NCBI GenBank assembly: GCA_963693305.1 | Contig: OY855908.1 | Coordinates: forward strand, 35,485,305 to 35,549,304 | DNA length: 64,000 nt | Reading direction: 5' to 3' | DNA from: Meandrina meandrites | Lineage: Eukaryota; Cnidaria; Anthozoa; Scleractinia; Meandrinidae | Part shown: positions 11,178 to 23,534 of the stretch, piece by piece | Layout: each line of letters starts with the position of its first letter | Numbering within the stretch: position 1 is the first letter of the stretch | Program-made: the position numbers and the translations under genes | Notes under the pieces: model-generated | The model's input: only the letters and a program-made list of their open reading frames with translations | The model's database searches: none | What the model was told of the DNA's origin: nothing

Positions 11178-13482
11178 TTACATAGTAAAATGTTCCACTT
11201 TTTCTGGAGTAATAGGCACTGCGTTGTAACCAGTTATTCTGTTGAATTCAGTTAAGACTTCTACCTCCTTTTGGCGCATCTGCAAAGTCAAATACATGTA
11301 ATGTCAGCAATAACGGCTAGCACCACGTAGTTGATGGAGCCAACATAAACAATTACTTTCGCTCTGAAGACTGAAAGTTTAATTAAACCGCTTGTTTTGT
11401 AGTGCACCGAGCATGAAGCAGAAAACGAAAAGAGTATTTTAAGTAAAACATTTAAACACGAAGAAACAAGAAAAGCAATGTCGATTGTTTTGAGTTTTAC
11501 TCTGTTATACTTGTAGTTAGGTAGGTAGGTAGGTAGGTAGGTAGGTAGTTAATTGATAATAATTTTAAAATGGCTGTTGGAAATACTGTGTCTAAATAAA
11601 GTTATCAGAGTCGTATCCGTCATATCGTATCATATCGTATTACAGGCTGATTGGGGTGGGGGGGAGGTGGGTCAGCCCCCCCCCCACCCCCTCAAGTGCA
11701 CCACAACCAGAGTCATGTCATGAGTATGGGGTGAAGTTGCTCACTCACCAAAATGTTTTCAACTGAGTTAAGAATGCTATAGTGGGCAATTTTTGCTTAT
11801 TGCCCTTGTGACAGCGATGTTAACGATTTTTTTAAGCCAACCTTGTAATATCTCAGTGCTCATATAATAAACAAATTGCTTCATATTCACTTGTTGTGAA
11901 GAATAACAAACTCACTCACTCAGTGCACTCACTCATTCATTCTGTTATTCTTCACAGCTTGTGAATAAAACTCATACACACTCATGATCACTAACCACAA
12001 AGTACTCTCTATATAAGTTACCATATTAAGGCTGTTTTGCGTGTCATGTTTATATCCTAGTAAGTGGCACAGACCATGTGTTATAATGACCTGGAGAAAT
12101 GAAGAAAAGCGTCAAAATGAAACAGTTCTCTGACTGCATATTCAATTACCACTAAAGACTCCCAATCTTTTTACCACAGCAGAAATGCTATGCTATAATA
12201 GAATTCATTTCAATTATGTATCCAAGTGGGCTATACTAATGTTGTTGGTAGGCTGGGGGGGGGGGGGGGGGGGTACACGACCCAAAAGTCAAAACCATTA
12301 CGTTTTTAGAAAAGGTAATGCTTGCGTATAAATTCCAGAGAAAATGGTACCCCTTGCACATACAAAATAATGTACCTACAGAAGGGAAACTGCATCGATA
12401 TCTTTATAATTTTTCACTTGAATAACCCCTTAAAATACTTAGATGAATTAACTGTTTCAAACTGTTTGAGATATTTTGAAAGGCCCTCCTTCCTTAAATA
12501 CCTAAATGACAGATTTCCATACCCTTTTCTATACCATCCCCTTCTGGGTGGAGCCTTCCTGTATAGGTACAGCCCAGCTCTCCCCCATCCCAGGGCATAG
12601 CATTAACCATATAGGCCACCATGATTGTGAGTTACTTACCGGTAAGTAATCATCCAATAGTTTACCATCAGCTTCACAGTCTTCTACAATTCTTGGAGTT
12701 CCAAGGACAATATCGCCCAGTGTGTAATCATGTTCCAGCCGTGGTAGTGGTGGCAAGACACCAGGGATCAGATTCTGTTAAACAGACCAAATATTGACAA
12801 AACACTGCCAACAGTAGCAAACACAGAAAACTAACCGTAGCAGTCCCCATATTAAGTCTATTATCAAAACTGAGAGCAGACTACCCAGTTTGTCTATACC
12901 AACTCTCCCAGATTATTGGAAAGTCGAAGGTACAGTCCAAACCTCCCAGTCTATGGGTCACCAAATCTCCCGAGTATGAAAGAAAGTGCTTGAAATACAT
13001 GTTTTCACGCATATTTTTTGCCTGATTTTGGGCAATTTTGTGGAATAGTTTGGATATTTTATCCCGATTAGGGTGGCTGGTGTCCCTGCCTACCCCCCCC
13101 CCCCCCCCCCCCCCCTCAAAGATTCACCCTACCACCTCCCTGCATGGAGGGCCGGGCGACCCTGGAGGTTTGGTGTTCTGCCAGGCATAAAGCTCAAAAT
13201 TCATAATAAGTCAACTTGCCACCGTTCAGCTTAAAAGATAATTTTAAACATAATACATTCCCTTCCACTAACCTCAACGTACGGGAATGCTAGAATATCA
13301 GTCACGACATTTCTTCTCCTGTACCGCAAATTCAGGCTCTTTATGAAACTTCTGCCGGCAAACATGAGATTCACGTCAAAATGGCTGATCCTCAGGATAT
13401 CCACGAGGGTATTACAATTGTTCAAAAGGACAGGAAGATTTAAAACAGTCCGCGTTTGTAAGCTTCTAATCAAAACCACCAT
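11178..13482 (-). CDS. YBEY: YBEY-type endoribonuclease
   Basis: Four exons on the minus strand, 13273-13482, 12640-12774, 12022-12090 and 11178-11279, join with all junctions in phase 0. They give 171 residues, against 167 in human YBEY. Exon 1 has LNLRYRRRNVVTDILAFPY, matching the N-R-x-YR-x-R-x-V-P/V-TD-L-F-P family signature. Exon 2 has the LGDIVLG strand. Exon 3 carries the zinc-binding motif HGLCHLLGYKH (His at about residues 120, 124 and 130). Exon 4 has the KE...L..F N.ITG tail. The family are metal-dependent single-strand RNases for rRNA maturation, and animal YBEY works in the mitochondrial ribosome. No clear targeting peptide is visible. It is divergently arranged with ACL4. Confidence 0.93.
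11516..11549. repeat. (GTAG)n microsatellite
   Basis: About seven perfect gtag units, inside the transcribed span downstream of YBEY exon 3 (intron 3). Confidence 0.9.
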
Positions 13483-13703
13483 ATTTCACGAGTTGTCAAG
13501 AATTTGCGGCCATAAGCCACATATCACTGTGTATAAGCAAAACCAATCATCCCATCAGCGTTATGAAGTGCCCGATCTTGTCAAGTGTGAGTTAGGAGGA
13601 CTCATGATGTTACATACACGACGGTATTTTCTGGTAGGTACGCTACGAACCTGTCAGCGGTTCCCTTCTTGAGTGTTCACTTCACGTGCGAGAAAAAATA
13701 AAT
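13483..13703. promoter_or_regulatory. Divergent promoter region YBEY / ACL4
   Basis: Only 221 bp separate the two start codons on opposite strands. The interval contains a cacgtg E-box near 13683 and no TATA box that I could identify. A shared bidirectional promoter is inferred from this spacing. Confidence 0.6.
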
Positions 13704-16700
13704 ATGGGGAAAGAACGGAAGAAGAAAGCGAAGAAAAATACGACAACGGCGAAAAAGAAAGGTATTTTTTACGTCCATAGCTGAGACTAATCTCTGCTGC
13801 TCTACATGAATCGGTTTAATTGACCGAGACGTTTAAAGAGAGTGAAATGCCGACTAGTAATTTAAAACAACATCACCACGTGTTGCCATTAGATTTTGTT
13901 CTAAAATATTTTAAAGCTTTGTGAATATAAGATTTTTATTTCACTTGCCTGTTAACGAAGTTAATGTCTTTTTAAAGTTTGTGGTACAAGTTGGCCTTGA
14001 GATTCAGCCAATCGCCGCTTATAGATTGTTTGCAAACATTTTGCTGCTGCTCTGCTGCTGCTGTTGTTGTTGTTGCTGGATGTTGTCAATAAAGGGAGCA
14101 ACTTCAGTCTTCAGAATACCCGGCCACTTTTTCATCCTACCAATTGCTTGCAAATTCAGCAGAATATTGAGGTGTTTCATGAACTTGTCATGTAATCTGC
14201 ATGCTACCAATTGCAGAATATATTTTATAAGAGAGTCAAAATTCTTGTTTGAAATTTCACTTCACTTGGCAACTATCATGAGATAATTTTTTTAAAAATG
14301 TTATCTTTAAACAGGACCTTCCTCTTCACTCAATGGAAAAGTTACAACAGATTTAAACAAATCTGAAAATGATTGTGAAACTGTTGCCACAGAAGGGAAA
14401 AAGACGAAAGGAAAGACCAAGTACAACATTGCAGATCTGTTAAAACAGGTTAGATTTAACTAAATATGTTGAAGTACTTTTGAAAATTAAAATAATACAA
14501 TACCAGTATGTAACAAAATACAAATATATGGGGAAAGTGCGATTTTGACTACTGGTATTTACTGAATAATAATTCCTTTTTACTTTGTATTTCCAACTAC
14601 TATATTGTAGGTTGATGAATGCATGGATAATTTCAATTTTGAACTGGCAGTAAAGTTTTGTGAAAGAGCTCTGGATATGGAGCCTGATAATGTTGAAGTA
14701 CTGGAAATGGCGGGAGCAGTGTTCCTTGAAACTGGAGACGTAGACAAAGCAAAATCAGTATCCTTAATTAACATACCAGTTATGCTAACATTGATTTGTT
14801 ATTATACAAATCAGTGCTTTCAATAAGACCCAGCACCTGCCGGAGCCCAGGTGGTATCCTGAGACATTTTGCTCACAATTTTCAACCACTAAAAAAGTGT
14901 TCATTTGTATGTTGCTTTTGAGTTTCCAGTAACTTCACAGCCTTTGTGTAACTTCAGTTATGCTCAAACTACAATGATTTTTGTGCAAGGCAACTAGGAG
15001 TATTGAGCAGTTTATGTAAATTTAATGCTTCTCTCTCGTAGTTTATGCCCGAACAGTTTTTCAGGTTGTTTCAGCTGGCAATTTTATTGTTACTCATTTA
15101 GTCATCTAGACGGCCCATTTGTTCAAAGAGTGAATATAACACTTATCCACAGTCCAGTGGATAAGTGTTGTAGCCTTGAATTGTTTTCAGGTTAAAAGAA
15201 ATGGGGGTTAAATTGCTTTCAAACTGTGAGGATCATTTCACTCATTGTGCAGTTCCAGAAAATATCCATACCCACCCCATGGAAGGTCAATGGAAATTCC
15301 GAGGGGGTGGGGGGGTCTCAAAAGCCAAAATTTTAAAAGGAAAGTATGGGGCTTAAGTGGAAATTCCAGAGGGGTGGGGGGGTTTAAACCAAAAAACCTT
15401 CCGTGGGAGGGGTATGGATATTTTATGGAACAACACATTTCATCATTAATCTGCAGTTCATATATGTCATTCATATATTCACTTTGTTAAACTACACTAT
15501 CCACGCAGACTTTGAACAACCATCACCAGATGGAGAGGCACTAAGTCTAACTGTATCTACATTATAATAATATCAGAGGCAGTGAGGTGTTATGTTTTTC
15601 TTTAACAACTTGAAGTGCTTTGAAAATGCTGTAAAAATTTCACCAGAGGAAGGTTTTTCAAAATACATGAATCTTGGTCAGCTGTTGGAAGGTCAAGGGG
15701 CAGTAGCAGCCTTCAATAAAGGAATTCAGCTAATGATTGCAAGTAGAGATGATGAAACATCACAGGTATGTCTTCACCATGTTGTACAGACTAAGTTGGA
15801 AGGGTTAGATTCTTAGTAATTTAATGAATTTAAATGATCTTGGACAATGACTGACATCTTTGTTATTGTTAGGCAGCTGCTAGTAATATTCCATCTGCGT
15901 CAGCTACTGAAATCTCCACAGCTTACTGCTCGCTTGCAGAAATGTATCTTACTGATGAATGGTAAGGGCTAGTGCCGATAAGTGGTACAGTGTATAACGT
16001 CATAATGGTAAATGGTCATGTTCCTTTTATAGCTCTTTTCCTAAGCTCAATGTGCTTCAAAATATTGTTGTCATGGGGCAAACTGCAAATCTCTATGTGT
16101 TCATTACTCATGTCTGTGTAATTATATACTGATGAGGTTATCATGTGACAAGTCCAAGAAAAAGGGTGATATGTCAGCAGGCTCCTTGACAGGTTAACCA
16201 GTTCAAAAATGTGTGTCTGTCAGTTGTTATTTTGTGGATTTAGATCCATTTTAAATGTGTTTTTTGGTTTTTCAAGATTTGTTGGCTGTCACTAAAAATT
16301 GCAAGTGTGATTGACAGTAGCAAAAATCAAATTTATTCGCTGGATCTTGAACTTTGGAGTACACGTGTTATGCAAACGCACAGCAGGCGGGGATCCATAC
16401 CGGTTTCCACTGTTTTACAGAAATTGGTCAGAATTTTCCTATCCACTACAACTCAGACATTGGCATTGACAAAATAATCCGCTGTTTTGCAAGGCTTCAT
16501 CCAAGGAGAATGGAACTATTAAATATTATGTCAGAATGACTCAAAAACCCAGAAAAGGGGGACTTTAGGAAGTTAGAATCAAAGTGCCTTTGGCACTCAT
16601 TTTGTTGTAAATCGGTCAACTTTTTTCCTAGATCCGCGCCTGCACAGTATGCTGTCATTTTGTAATACATTATTTTATATGGATTTGGTTGAGAATTTGT

Positions 16701-18900
16701 TATCATAATTACAGTAACTATGTAACAGTAAGTGTAAACTGCTATATTCCCTAAAACCTTTAAATTTTAATATAAATTTTACCTTTAAGTTTTAAAGAGG
16801 AGGCTGATGCTAAGTGCTATGAGTGCTGTCAGAAAGCAATTGAGTATGACGCAACTAATCCTGAAGCATTTCAACTGATGACAAGCTGCCTGCTGAGTCA
16901 GCAAAATATGGAAGAAGCAAGGAAGATGTTGGAGAAAAGTTTAGAGCTGTGGCAAGGGAAAGATGACGAGCTTCCTGAGGTTTGCACTGGATATCTTCTT
17001 ATTAGTTATATTTAAAATAGTAGAAATATTTCCTACAACGCAAAATAAAATATATTTTTGGCTGTTCTGTGATCATCCTGACTCTTAATTTCTTTCTAGG
17101 CTCCAATACCATCATATGAATCAAGAATCACCACTTCAAAACTGCTCATTGAACTGGAAAATTATGAGGTACGATGTAACCATATTGAGTGAAATGCATC
17201 GTGCTGTTAATAATTGTTAGTCAGTGAAGTGTTAGTCACCTGGTTTTTCTGTTGTTTATACTGCACTCGTCCACTGTTATGAGTTATTTTTATCCACTGT
17301 TATAGACTGCCGGTTCTGTACTGGAAGAACTTGTTGAAGAGAGCGATGAAGTTCCACAGGTAAGTAAATTAAAGAAACACTGGTATGCCAATATTGACAT
17401 ATCAAAATTCTAACTTGGCTCCAAGGATCAGAGAAATAAAAATGAAAGAAATTAGGCATTAACCCGCAACCCACTAAAGTTCTTTGGTTCACCTAAGCCT
17501 TGGAGATGTTGTGGTTAAAATTTTTCTTTGGTTTAAAATTTTATTAATTCAGTGTGATTCATTTCTCATTGTTTAGATTATGATAACCAATTTGAGACAA
17601 TGAAAGGTAAAAATCAAACTGGTTTGAAAAATTTAAAACCAAAGATAAATTACAAATTAAAATTAATATACAACAGAGACAAGTTACATTTTAATTTTTT
17701 ATGAAAAGGTTTGGATATTTATGATCAGAAATCTTTTTCAATTATTATAATTTTCTGGGATGTTGTTAAACAATGCCCATGATGTTGTTTTGTTTCTTTG
17801 TCTGCACAAAATAGTTCAAGTTATCATTTATTGATTAATTTGTTAATATTCAATAATTATTTTGTAGGTGTGGTATCTACTTGGTTGGTTGAATCACATC
17901 ACAAATCAGGACGGCTCAAGTATCAGAACATGCCTGGAGCGAGCTCAGAAGGTAAGTTGTCTTTGTATCATCAAGACATTTTTTTGTAACTGGCAGAAGG
18001 TTACACTCTGTTCCAATTCAGTGGATTGTAGGCCAGATTCTCTAGCTTGACTTGACTAGAGTATTGCCATGTTTTACTTTGGTTCTAAGAGCACTGTTAC
18101 ATGTTAACTTCTGGGTTACCAATAATGGATGTTTTGCCCTTGTTAAATAAAGTCATTATTATCATAATCATTGTCATCATCATGCAATCCATCCAAATGC
18201 ATGTGATTGACATGAAAATGGCATAGGTATCCAATTGCAGGTTGTTATTGGTCAGCTGTAATTGGACCCCGTGCGCCAAATATGCAAAAAAAATAGGCAT
18301 AGGCATTGAACCAATCAAAATTGTGAATTTTGTTGTAGATACGATTATTTTTAATCCACCCTGGATATACAGCCTTGGTTGCAGAAGTTTTCATTCTTTC
18401 CCATCTTAATCAACATAAAAAAGAAAAAATAGTTTCTGGAAAATAGTTTCTCCTAGTCACTTCATGCTGCGGAACCTGGGATAAGCTCTGGCCTGATGGG
18501 CCAAGAGGCTCGTATGCAGACTTTACCTTCACCTTGACATTAGTGGTACCCATTTATACTTCTGGGATGAGAGAGTCGTGTGACTTTTTTATGTATTTGT
18601 GAATGTGGTTTAATAAAGCTTCTTCAGTGTTAGTGAAATTATTTCAACATGTAGTACATTTACCCTGATCAAGGCTGACCAATCAGAACCAATGTAACAT
18701 CTCATGTATTTTATAAATGTTGACAGCTATTTACACAATTTGGATGTGAAGACCAGCCCATGATGGATCACGTGACTGAACTGCTGGCCAGTTTACCTGA
18801 AGACTCAAACGAAAACCAAGACAAGGAAAATGGCGAGCTTGACGATAATTCTGACCCTGGAGACAGCGATGAAGCTGAAGAAGACATGGATACGCAATAG
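13704..18900 (+). CDS. ACL4: TPR protein, probable assembly chaperone of Rpl4
   Basis: Ten exons (13704-13761, 14315-14448, 14611-14757, 15616-15765, 15873-15961, 16790-16979, 17100-17168, 17306-17359, 17868-17951, 18727-18900) give 1149 nt and 382 residues, all in phase. The N-terminus is Lys-rich (MGKERKKKAKK), as expected for a nucleolar/nuclear protein. TPR-like helices follow, for example FELAVKFCERALDMEPDNVEVLEMAG and a conserved A-KCYECCQKAIEYD unit. The C-terminus is strongly acidic (DSDEAEEDMDTQ), typical of ribosomal-protein chaperones. The fungal Acl4 protects newly made Rpl4, and animal homologues carry the name 'probable assembly chaperone of rpl4'. The assignment rests on domain order and composition. 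A different TPR family is possible but less likely. Confidence 0.8.
15244..15437. mobile_element. G-rich MITE, family A (copy 1), in ACL4 intron 3
   Basis: The inverted ends are gttccagaaaatatccatac at about 15251 and ggtatggatattttatggaac ending at about 15431. The interior has gggtggggggg tracts and two copies of tggaaattccg/aga. A sister copy sits at 39999-40207 in a CIR1 intron. Confidence 0.75.
18447..18529 (+). mobile_element. SINE 3' fragment in ACL4 intron 9
   Basis: It matches the family's 3' end: cctagtcacttcatgctgcg, gggataagctctggcctgat, ggctcgtatgcagactttacc. It lacks the tRNA-like head, so it is 5'-truncated. Confidence 0.7.
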
Positions 18901-18968
18901 TAAAAAAACAAAACGCCGCTACAGAGAGACATGAAGAGTTATCAAAAGTGGACTTGAATTTTAACGTG

Positions 18969-18974
18969 AATAAA
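18969..18974 (+). promoter_or_regulatory. Polyadenylation signal AATAAA of ACL4
   Basis: AATAAA lies 69 bp after the ACL4 stop codon. Confidence 0.5.
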
Positions 18975-19632
18975 CGATTTTACTCTCCAATAGGAAATGG
19001 ATACACGATAAATACTCCTCTTCAAAGACAAAGACTATCTAGAATTGAACAATTGCATTTTATCATGACTGACTGGAAAAGAAATTGCTGCCATAAAAGT
19101 TTCAGCCAGTCAGATTATCTTTTCGTGGTTCATATTTCACACCTCTGTACATGAAAAAAAAATTCGCTTTTAAAAAAAATCTCAATGATGGTAGCGTACT
19201 TTGACGATGGATGCCAGTTTTGGACAGAGAGGTTAAATCCTTCTTGACTCTGACGAAACAACAGGCTGTGTTAAAAAAAAGAAAGAAAAAAAAACAGGCG
19301 AAAACACTGACTGCTTTCTTAAGCCAGAACAAAATCAGACAAGTCAAGATTTTAGTTTTTTGAAAAAAACTGTTCTCTTTAATAAATTTTAAGTAGTTAT
19401 AATGCTGTAATTTATAAACCTATCAAAACTGACTGTTTTGAAAGATTAAAATATGTGAACACGTCATTGAGATGCCATGGCAACTGCAAGTGATGTTGTC
19501 ATGGTTACAAGTCCAAGACCAGTCGTAAGGGCCTTCTCGACCTGCCACACCATGAAACAAGCATTCTGTGGGCCCAATCCCATAGAACCACTCCCAGCCA
19601 TTCTTAACTAATAACTTTTCCCAGTGCAAATC
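18975..19632. other. Convergent 3' intergenic region ACL4 / GalNAc-transferase
   Basis: The two genes end toward each other here. The stretch contains A- and T-rich tracts and probably both 3' UTRs. No gene is supported. Confidence 0.5.
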
Positions 19633-22600
19633 TTAGGATCTCTTCTTGGGTTTTGGTTGTTGGTAACGAGAAAATGTCCATTTCTGTGTGCTCTTGCCCC
19701 TTTTGCATGGATTTACAACCACATTCTGTTGGTCCTTGGACATGTCTAAACAAGTGTCTGTCCAAACGTGTACTATGGTACCCTGGAAAAGAAAGGCAAA
19801 ATTTTTATTGTAAAGCCGAGCCTCCCGCATGGGACCAGTCAAGAGTCAAGCCCAGATGGTCGCTTACACGAGTATTCGAGAAATGGTCCCACAGAGAAAT
19901 TTGATTGTTAAGTAGTGAAGTAATTTCTTGACAAAACAGAAAGTTCCCCAGTTTGTAACATCATTGAAGCTTTCATATTTGGCCTACCTAACTTTCCTAA
20001 GAAATGCAGTAAATGTGAAACTTTGTCATGATCCCTTAAAACGTTTTGTATAAAAGCTAAACAATTATAATTGATTTTTTTAGATGTCTTCAGTTGGTTT
20101 TGGATAAGAAAAATTTTCTTTCATTTAACAATTCCTTGGGCAATCAGTTTACTCAGCATGGAATAGCCACATCGTGAAATGTCAATCATCCATCATCATT
20201 ATGGCTGAGTAACAACTATAAAATTAAAGGCTCGACCATAACCTCCTGCTGGCTTTATTTGTTTGCTTGTTTGTTCGTTTGTTTGTTTGTACATCATGTG
20301 TTGTTTACCTTTCTCTTATCGTGTTTCCATTCCTGGTTTCCCCTCAGTCCATGACACGTGATCATCTCAACGAAACTTCCTGGATCGGTTTGCGGTGCGT
20401 CCAAACACTTGTCGTCATTGAATTGTATTTCATTATTCTTGGTCAAGGTAAAGAACTGCAAATGGAGTCAGAGCAAATTAGCATTATTATAAAGGATGCG
20501 TAGTTAGATGAGGATGGAATACAACGGTTAATACAAATTGAAAAGTTCGAGCACGTTCAAAGTCGATGAGAGTGCATGAGAGTTTCAGGCCAAAGAGTTT
20601 GAACTCTCATCCTCGTTTGGTCGGGGCTTTACTTATAAGTTTTTATAGTGGCTTCTAGAAAACAGGGGGACGTCCTGAAGTTGTCCAAACCATAGTTAAT
20701 AGAGGGGACTGGTTATGAAACCCGGCGAACTTCAAAGAAATATCTCTTTGTTATGGTTTTTGCATCGTCACGTGACATTGAAGGTGCACACGCAAAATTT
20801 CAAGATGGCGTCCCGAGTGAGTTCTATTCGAAGCGTGGTTGAATCCACTGTGAAAGTTGGCTTGTTCTGGTTGAAAATGAGTCAAAAACCGTAAGTTTTA
20901 CAAGATAAGAGATCGTAGATTGCTATACCTGGCGATAATTCCGCTGCCTTCGGCTGTGGATCGCGCAGAAGGAGAAGAGAAATCGACATTTGGAAGCTAT
21001 TCGCACCAACACTTAGAGGCTCACATTGGAAATGGAAGAAAGGCTGACTGAACAAAATAGCCGGGTCGAGAGGGATAGGGTACTGTTTATCTGTGTAAAC
21101 TATTTTGAAGCTGAAGACACAGAAATATGTATAAGGTTTGTTTGACCATAGCATAGTAGAGGTGAAGGTGTTTATACGCACACTGATACCCACCATCGCA
21201 TACAAATTTCGAATTCACTGTAAAGAGAAGGTTTCTTTCTCGAAAATCTTTCTTTCCTTACAATTTTATGTTATTGCTGTCCAACGCATTTGTAAATGGC
21301 TGTTTTTTAATAGTCTCTTGTATAATTTTGTTTTGTTCTTATTAATAAGAATAAAAGTGTTCCTGTTGTGAGTCAGAGGCTGACCCATTGCAATATCACA
21401 CATATGCAAAGGTAATGAAACAGTAAACATTCATGTCACAGTAACAGTTGTTCTTTTTTTTATGTAAGGATTTCTTTTTCATTTCCATACAGCAGTTAAC
21501 TCTTCGAGTCACAAGATTGCTGATCATAATAAAAATTTCTCCTTGTAATATCCATATTACCTGTACTCCATCACACAGGCCATGATAATTTATCCCTGGG
21601 AATGTATCTTAAAGGTTGAAGTAAATCTTCCTACTATAACTGTTAGAAATATGAACTTATTTTGTTAATCATGGGTTTTCTCCTTCCCTGGTGTACAAGA
21701 GGCTCATTTGCAAAAAGGTCTTCCTTGTTGTCACTTGAATGCTTTATTCTCAAATGATATCAAAGTGATTACTTTTGTGTTCCATCATCACAGATGATCA
21801 TGCTTGGATCCAGGGTAGATGTCGTATCCACTTATGTGCATCCAAGACACCCTAAATGCTGTTGTGCAAGGGTGACCTATTTGGTGGAATGACGGAATGT
21901 CACTAGTTTGCTTGTGGTTAGGTTCACCCCAGTTTGCGTGTCATTAGGCTCACCCCGGTTTGCTTGCAGTTAACTTTTGCTGGTTAGGGCAAAAAACTTT
22001 TGCCGTTCTGTCATTCTGCCAAATAGTGTCACCCACTGTGCAACATATCAATTGGAAAGCAAATTGGGGGAGGGGGGTGGGGGTTGGTGCCCATTTTGGA
22101 ATAAAGTAAAAAGAACTGACGTAAGGATAGCTGGGTATTGTCTCTATTTGTGCAAAATTTCAATTTCTCCTAAGTCTCATAGTTTTGTAACACCAACACT
22201 GAATAAGTAAGATTTTGATTGTATTCATAGTAAATAATTAATTAATTAATTTGAGAGTAAATAAAGTATTCAGTTAAGTTCAGTTCAGTCCCTGTCCTTG
22301 TCGATATTTATCTTGATCATTTGGGGGCAACCCTGGGTTTTAGGGTTGCCCATCATTTGGCACTTAACAATATTCTTGGCAAAAGTGGATTGAGTGTTTC
22401 AAGTTCTGCATGTGATATTATCTGATAATCAAATTGTAGTTATTAAGGAAGTCACTATCAGGGTTATCCCAGCAATATCTAACCTTAGCAATTCAATTCC
22501 CAAAAATATCCTGCCTCTTTCGCACCCTTCTTCAAGGGTTTGATATAAATATCTCCTGCCTCACGTGCAAGCACTTCAGTTTCTTTTACATTTAATTTAA

Positions 22601-23491
22601 CACTACCAACCATTTTATGCAAGAAGACTTGGGGTAACTGTTTTAGCTGTTGGAATCCTTCCCTTCCTATTCTAAAGTTTTGCATCCCTGTGTCTCAAAA
22701 CCTTTCACTTAAAATTCACATATGAATATACATTTTCAGCTCACTTTTACTTTTTCCATTTGTTTACTTGTTTGATACTTATATATTTAGTCGTGGGCTA
22801 CTTGCACTACAGTAGCTCTTAGCTAAGTGTTAACATTTACAATTCTTCCCCAAGTAATTGCAAACATTCTCTTAATGGTGAGCCTACAACAACAACACCC
22901 CAAAAAATGTATTTATATATGGTAACTGAAAAATATTTGAAGAGTTAAAACATAAAGTGCGGCAGCCAAATTGTATGCTGAGGTTTTTTGACTCACTGGA
23001 ACTATTATTAGGAAGCACAAATTATCTACTAGGTATCTACTAGACTACTACAAGGTCTAGCACTCAAAACAATATAAACAGATCACCATATCCCAGATCT
23101 TTCTCAAAGGTTTAATATAGGAATTTCGTGATTCGTAGGAACCCGAGAGGAAATAACCATCGACAGATAGGCAATATATAAGCTTATATTGTAGGTGAGC
23201 GTTTGTAGGATTCCATTCACACGAATCGAGTAGCCAATGTGCCGAAAATTTAAGCTCATTAGTTTGAAATTATGACTCAAAATGGCAACCTGTTATGCTT
23301 ACATTACTAACTGCGACCGAAAATGCTTTTCTTATACTCCATCGCCTTCCAAAATGTCAAAAATTGCCTCTAAATCGTCTTCCCAAACAAACAGATCGTG
23401 TGCACCGTCCGCCATCTTGAATGAACTTGTGCACGGTCAGAGTCACGTGATGGGTCTGTTCAACATCGGAGACCGCACTATTGTTTAGCTC

Positions 23492-23534
<43 letters not shown>

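Noticed and set aside
22485..22685. Minus-strand frame [14 protein letters not shown]...
   Set aside because: Not recognised. It may be an exon of the TIR element, but it is too short to call as a gene on its own.
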